Source: Dinoroseobacter sp049800835
GTDB taxonomy: Bacteria > Pseudomonadota > Alphaproteobacteria > Rhodobacterales > Rhodobacteraceae
NCBI RefSeq assembly: GCF_049800835.1
Contig: NZ_JBNAFU010000001.1
Span: 372,001 to 436,000, forward strand
Length of the DNA stretch: 64,000 nucleotides
Reading direction: 5' to 3'
Both the position numbers and the translations under genes were made by a program. The notes under the pieces are model-generated. The model did not search any database and was not told the DNA's origin. It worked only from the letters and a program-made list of their open reading frames with translations. Within the stretch, counting starts at the first letter, position 1. The number at the start of each line of letters is the position of its first letter. Of this stretch, positions 62,010 to 64,000 are shown piece after piece.

Positions 62010-63230
62010 ATGAACATCACCGCCAAGATCACGTCGAAAGATGCCCCGGATATGGGCGCGTTCGACTGGGAAGACCCGTTCCGGCTTGAAGACCAGCTGA
62101 CCGAGGATGAGCGGATGCTCCGCGACGCCGCCGCTGCCTTCGCTGCTGACAAACTCGCGGACCGCGTGGTCGCGGCGTATCGCGAGGCCGAGGTGGCACC
62201 AGAGATCTTTTCACAAATGGGCGCGGCCGGACTGCTTGGCCTGACCATCCCCGAGGAATACGGCGGGCTGGGCGCATCTTACGTGACCTACGGGCTGGTG
62301 GCGCGCGAGATTGAGCGGGTGGACTCCGGCTACAGATCGATGATGTCGGTTCAGTCGTCTCTCGTCATGTATCCGATCTATGCCTACGGCTCCGAGGAAC
62401 AGCGGCAAAAATACCTGCCAGGGCTCGCCGCCGGATCCCTGATCGGGTGTTTCGGTCTGACGGAACCCGATGCGGGGTCAGATCCCGCCGGCATGAAGAC
62501 CCGGGCCGAAAAGACCCCGACCGGCTATCGGCTGACCGGCTCGAAAATGTGGATCTCCAACTCCCCCATCGCGGATGTTTTCGTGGTCTGGGCCAAATCC
62601 GATGCCCATGACGGCAAGATCCGGGGCTTTATCCTCGAAAAAGGCATGGCCGGTCTCAGCGCCCCGAAGGTCGGCGGCAAGCTTTCCCTGCGCGCCTCGG
62701 TCACCGGCGAGATCGTGATGGACGGCGTCGAGGTTGGCGAGGACGCGCTGCTGCCCGGTGTGCAGGGCCTGAAAGGCCCGTTCGGCTGCCTGAACCGCGC
62801 GCGCTATGGCATCAGCTGGGGGGTGATGGGCGCTGCGGAGTTCTGCTGGCACGCCGCACGGCAATACGGGCTGGACCGCAAGCAGTTCAACAAGCCTCTC
62901 GCCCAGACCCAACTGTTCCAGAAGAAACTGGCGGACATGCAGACCGAGATCGCGCTGGGGCTGCAAGCCAGCCTGCGCGTCGGTCGTCTGATCGATGACG
63001 GTCAGGGCGCGCCCGAGATGATCTCCATCGTCAAGCGCAACAATTGCGGCAAGGCACTCGACATCGCGCGCATGTCGCGCGACATGCATGGCGGCAATGG
63101 CATCTCGGAGGATTTCCAGATCATGCGCCACATGCTGAACCTCGAAACGGTGAACACCTACGAGGGCACCCATGATGTGCACGCGCTGATTCTGGGGCGC
63201 GCCCAAACCGGGCTTCAGGCGTTCTTCTGA
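62010..63230 (+). CDS. gcdH: Glutaryl-CoA dehydrogenase (acyl-CoA dehydrogenase family)
   Basis: This FAD enzyme oxidises and decarboxylates glutaryl-CoA to crotonyl-CoA in lysine and tryptophan breakdown. The 406-residue product has CFGLTEPDAGSDPAGMKT, KMWISNSPIADVFVVWAK and the catalytic base E385 in TYEGTHDVHALILGRAQTG, all in GCDH-like form. The ATG has GGGAG nine bases upstream. A much longer frame that runs through the opposite-strand MoxR gene is not used. It is followed by the LysE exporter. Confidence 0.93.
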   Translation: MNITAKITSKDAPDMGAFDWEDPFRLEDQLTEDERMLRDAAAAFAADKLADRVVAAYREAEVAPEIFSQMGAAGLLGLTIPEEYGGLGASYVTYGLVAREIERVDSGYRSMMSVQSSLVMYPIYAYGSEEQRQKYLPGLAAGSLIGCFGLTEPDAGSDPAGMKTRAEKTPTGYRLTGSKMWISNSPIADVFVVWAKSDAHDGKIRGFILEKGMAGLSAPKVGGKLSLRASVTGEIVMDGVEVGEDALLPGVQGLKGPFGCLNRARYGISWGVMGAAEFCWHAARQYGLDRKQFNKPLAQTQLFQKKLADMQTEIALGLQASLRVGRLIDDGQGAPEMISIVKRNNCGKALDIARMSRDMHGGNGISEDFQIMRHMLNLETVNTYEGTHDVHALILGRAQTGLQAFF

Positions 63231-63262
63231 CGCTTGCGTTTCGCGCAAGACGCGGGATAGCT

Positions 63263-63284
63263 GGGCGGGAAAGGATCCCGCCCC
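63263..63284 (+). promoter_or_regulatory. Hairpin presenting the ribosome-binding site of the LysE gene
   Basis: An 8-bp perfect stem (GGGCGGGA/TCCCGCCC) has AAGGA as its whole 5-base loop. The stem ends one base before the ATG at 63285, and AAGGA is 9 bases from the ATG. A folded leader could limit ribosome access. Confidence 0.55.
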
Positions 63285-63908
63285 ATGCCCCTTGATACCT
63301 GGTTGACCTTCGTTGCAGCCTCCACTGCACTGCTGCTGATCCCCGGCCCCACGATCTTGCTGGTTCTGTCCTATGCCCTGACGCAAGGCAAACGCGTCGC
63401 GGTCAGCACCGCCGCCGGAGTTGCCCTGGGCGACCTGATCGCGATGAGCGCGTCCTTGGCCGGGCTTGGCGCATTGGTCCTCGCTTCTGCCACACTTTTT
63501 TCCGCGCTCAAGTGGATCGGCGCGGTATACCTCGTCTGGCTCGGGATAAGGTTGCTCCGATCCGCCCCGCACGCCGGGCTTGAGGCGATGACGCCCCGCT
63601 CCGCGACAGCACGCGAAACCTTCGCCCATGCCACGGCTGTCACAGCGCTCAACCCCAAGAGCATCGCGTTTTTCATTGCTTTCGTGCCGCAGTTCATCGA
63701 TCCGGACGCAGCCTTGCTGCCGCAGTTCTCGATCCTGATCGCGACTTTCGTTTCGCTGGCAACGATCAATGCGCTCGCCTACGCGCTTCTGGCCGACAAA
63801 CTGAGGGCACGGATCACACGCCCCGGCACCTTGCGCTGGATGAGTCGCAGCGGCGGTGGCGCGCTGATCGGGATGGGCGTGCTGACCGCAACGGCGGAGC
63901 GGAGCTAA
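63285..63908 (+). CDS. LysE/RhtB-family amino-acid exporter
   Basis: This inner-membrane exporter of amino acids or their derivatives has 207 residues in about six helices. The N-terminal PGPTILLVLSYALTQGKRVAVSTAAGVALGD and GAVYLVWLGIRLLRSAP segments are family signatures, and ALNPKSIAFFIAFVPQFI follows. Export of lysine is only one possibility, although the gene lies behind a lysine-breakdown enzyme. Confidence 0.9.
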   Translation: MPLDTWLTFVAASTALLLIPGPTILLVLSYALTQGKRVAVSTAAGVALGDLIAMSASLAGLGALVLASATLFSALKWIGAVYLVWLGIRLLRSAPHAGLEAMTPRSATARETFAHATAVTALNPKSIAFFIAFVPQFIDPDAALLPQFSILIATFVSLATINALAYALLADKLRARITRPGTLRWMSRSGGGALIGMGVLTATAERS

Positions 63909-64000
63909 ACAGACTCTCTTCCGCGCGCAGAGTGCGCGTCGCAAGCAGCGGCGCGAACATACACCCTTGTGAAATGACCCTCGCACAACTCTGGCTTGCA
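63909..64000. other. Edge region, possible start of a further gene
   Basis: The last 92 bases hold no complete gene. An ATG at 63974 opens a frame reading MTLAQLWLA to the window edge, without a clear ribosome-binding site, so it may or may not be a start. Confidence 0.25.

Noticed and set aside
63233..63249. Hairpin after gcdH (CTTGCG/CGCAAG) as a terminator
   Set aside because: There is no T run, and the LysE gene follows closely, so read-through is likely.
62478..63986. 502-codon open frame opposite gcdH and the LysE gene
   Set aside because: It covers two strong plus-strand genes and shows only shadow composition.

Overview
The window looks like chromosomal DNA of a marine-type alphaproteobacterium of the Rhodobacteraceae (Roseobacter group). 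The grounds are: GC-rich codon use; a Shemin-type 5-aminolevulinate synthase (hemA) with an FNR-type box upstream; a fused TAXI-TRAP permease; a Hint-domain protein of the kind common in this family; SPY instead of SPF in release factor 2; and gene orders shared with alphaproteobacteria. No rRNA, tRNA, CRISPR array, prophage or insertion sequence was seen. About 55 protein genes fill nearly all of the sequence. The only gene-free stretch over 300 bases is 47213-47710.

Layout. 1-640: end of a TRAP permease, then a terminator. 692-2615 (minus): pepA-holC. 2775-10168 (plus): tightly packed lptF-lptG-lptD-surA-pdxA-rsmA, the outer-membrane LPS export and assembly operon. 10180-14002 (minus): ispG, a RodZ-like gene and hemA. 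14204-20589: M20 dipeptidase, queA, a 1112-residue AsmA-like protein and bcp. 20586-24949: DUF455 protein, M23 peptidase-bactofilin pair and an MFS exporter. 24930-28809: DUF2189 protein, an orphan NMT1/THI5-like binding protein, prfB and an unknown membrane protein. 28890-34647: PBP1A, a methyltransferase, AmiC-type amidase and an aminotransferase. 34717-39645: BepA-like protease, then der-bamB-yfgM (minus). 39864-44590: RND efflux pair. 44594-50127: M20 amidohydrolase, mazG, degenerate Hint protein, nucleoside hydrolase and selO. 50132-56283: an Lrp-family regulator divergent from a sulfite assimilation operon (cysG, DUF2849, cysI, cysH, DUF934, ferredoxin reductase). 56294-57375: small hypothetical protein and infC. 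57528-61844 (minus): CoxD/CoxE/XdhC/MoeA-like molybdenum-hydroxylase maturation set. 62010-63908: glutaryl-CoA dehydrogenase and a LysE exporter.

How it works together. Much of the window is envelope biogenesis: LPS transport, periplasmic chaperones, murein synthesis and cleavage, bactofilin scaffold, BAM accessory proteins and AsmA-like lipid transport. The main metabolic unit is the assimilatory sulfur operon. It makes siroheme, reduces APS to sulfite with an Fe-S type CysH, and reduces sulfite to sulfide, probably with electrons delivered through the ferredoxin-NADP reductase. Two sequences resembling the Lrp consensus, 42 bp centre to centre, lie between the regulator and cysG and suggest direct control.

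The most notable signals are those Lrp-like boxes, the AUA start of infC, the FNR-type box upstream of hemA, a 15-bp inverted repeat between pepA and lptF, a Shine-Dalgarno element held in a hairpin loop before the LysE gene, the Hint protein that has lost its catalytic residues, and the Cox-type maturation genes without a visible molybdenum hydroxylase.
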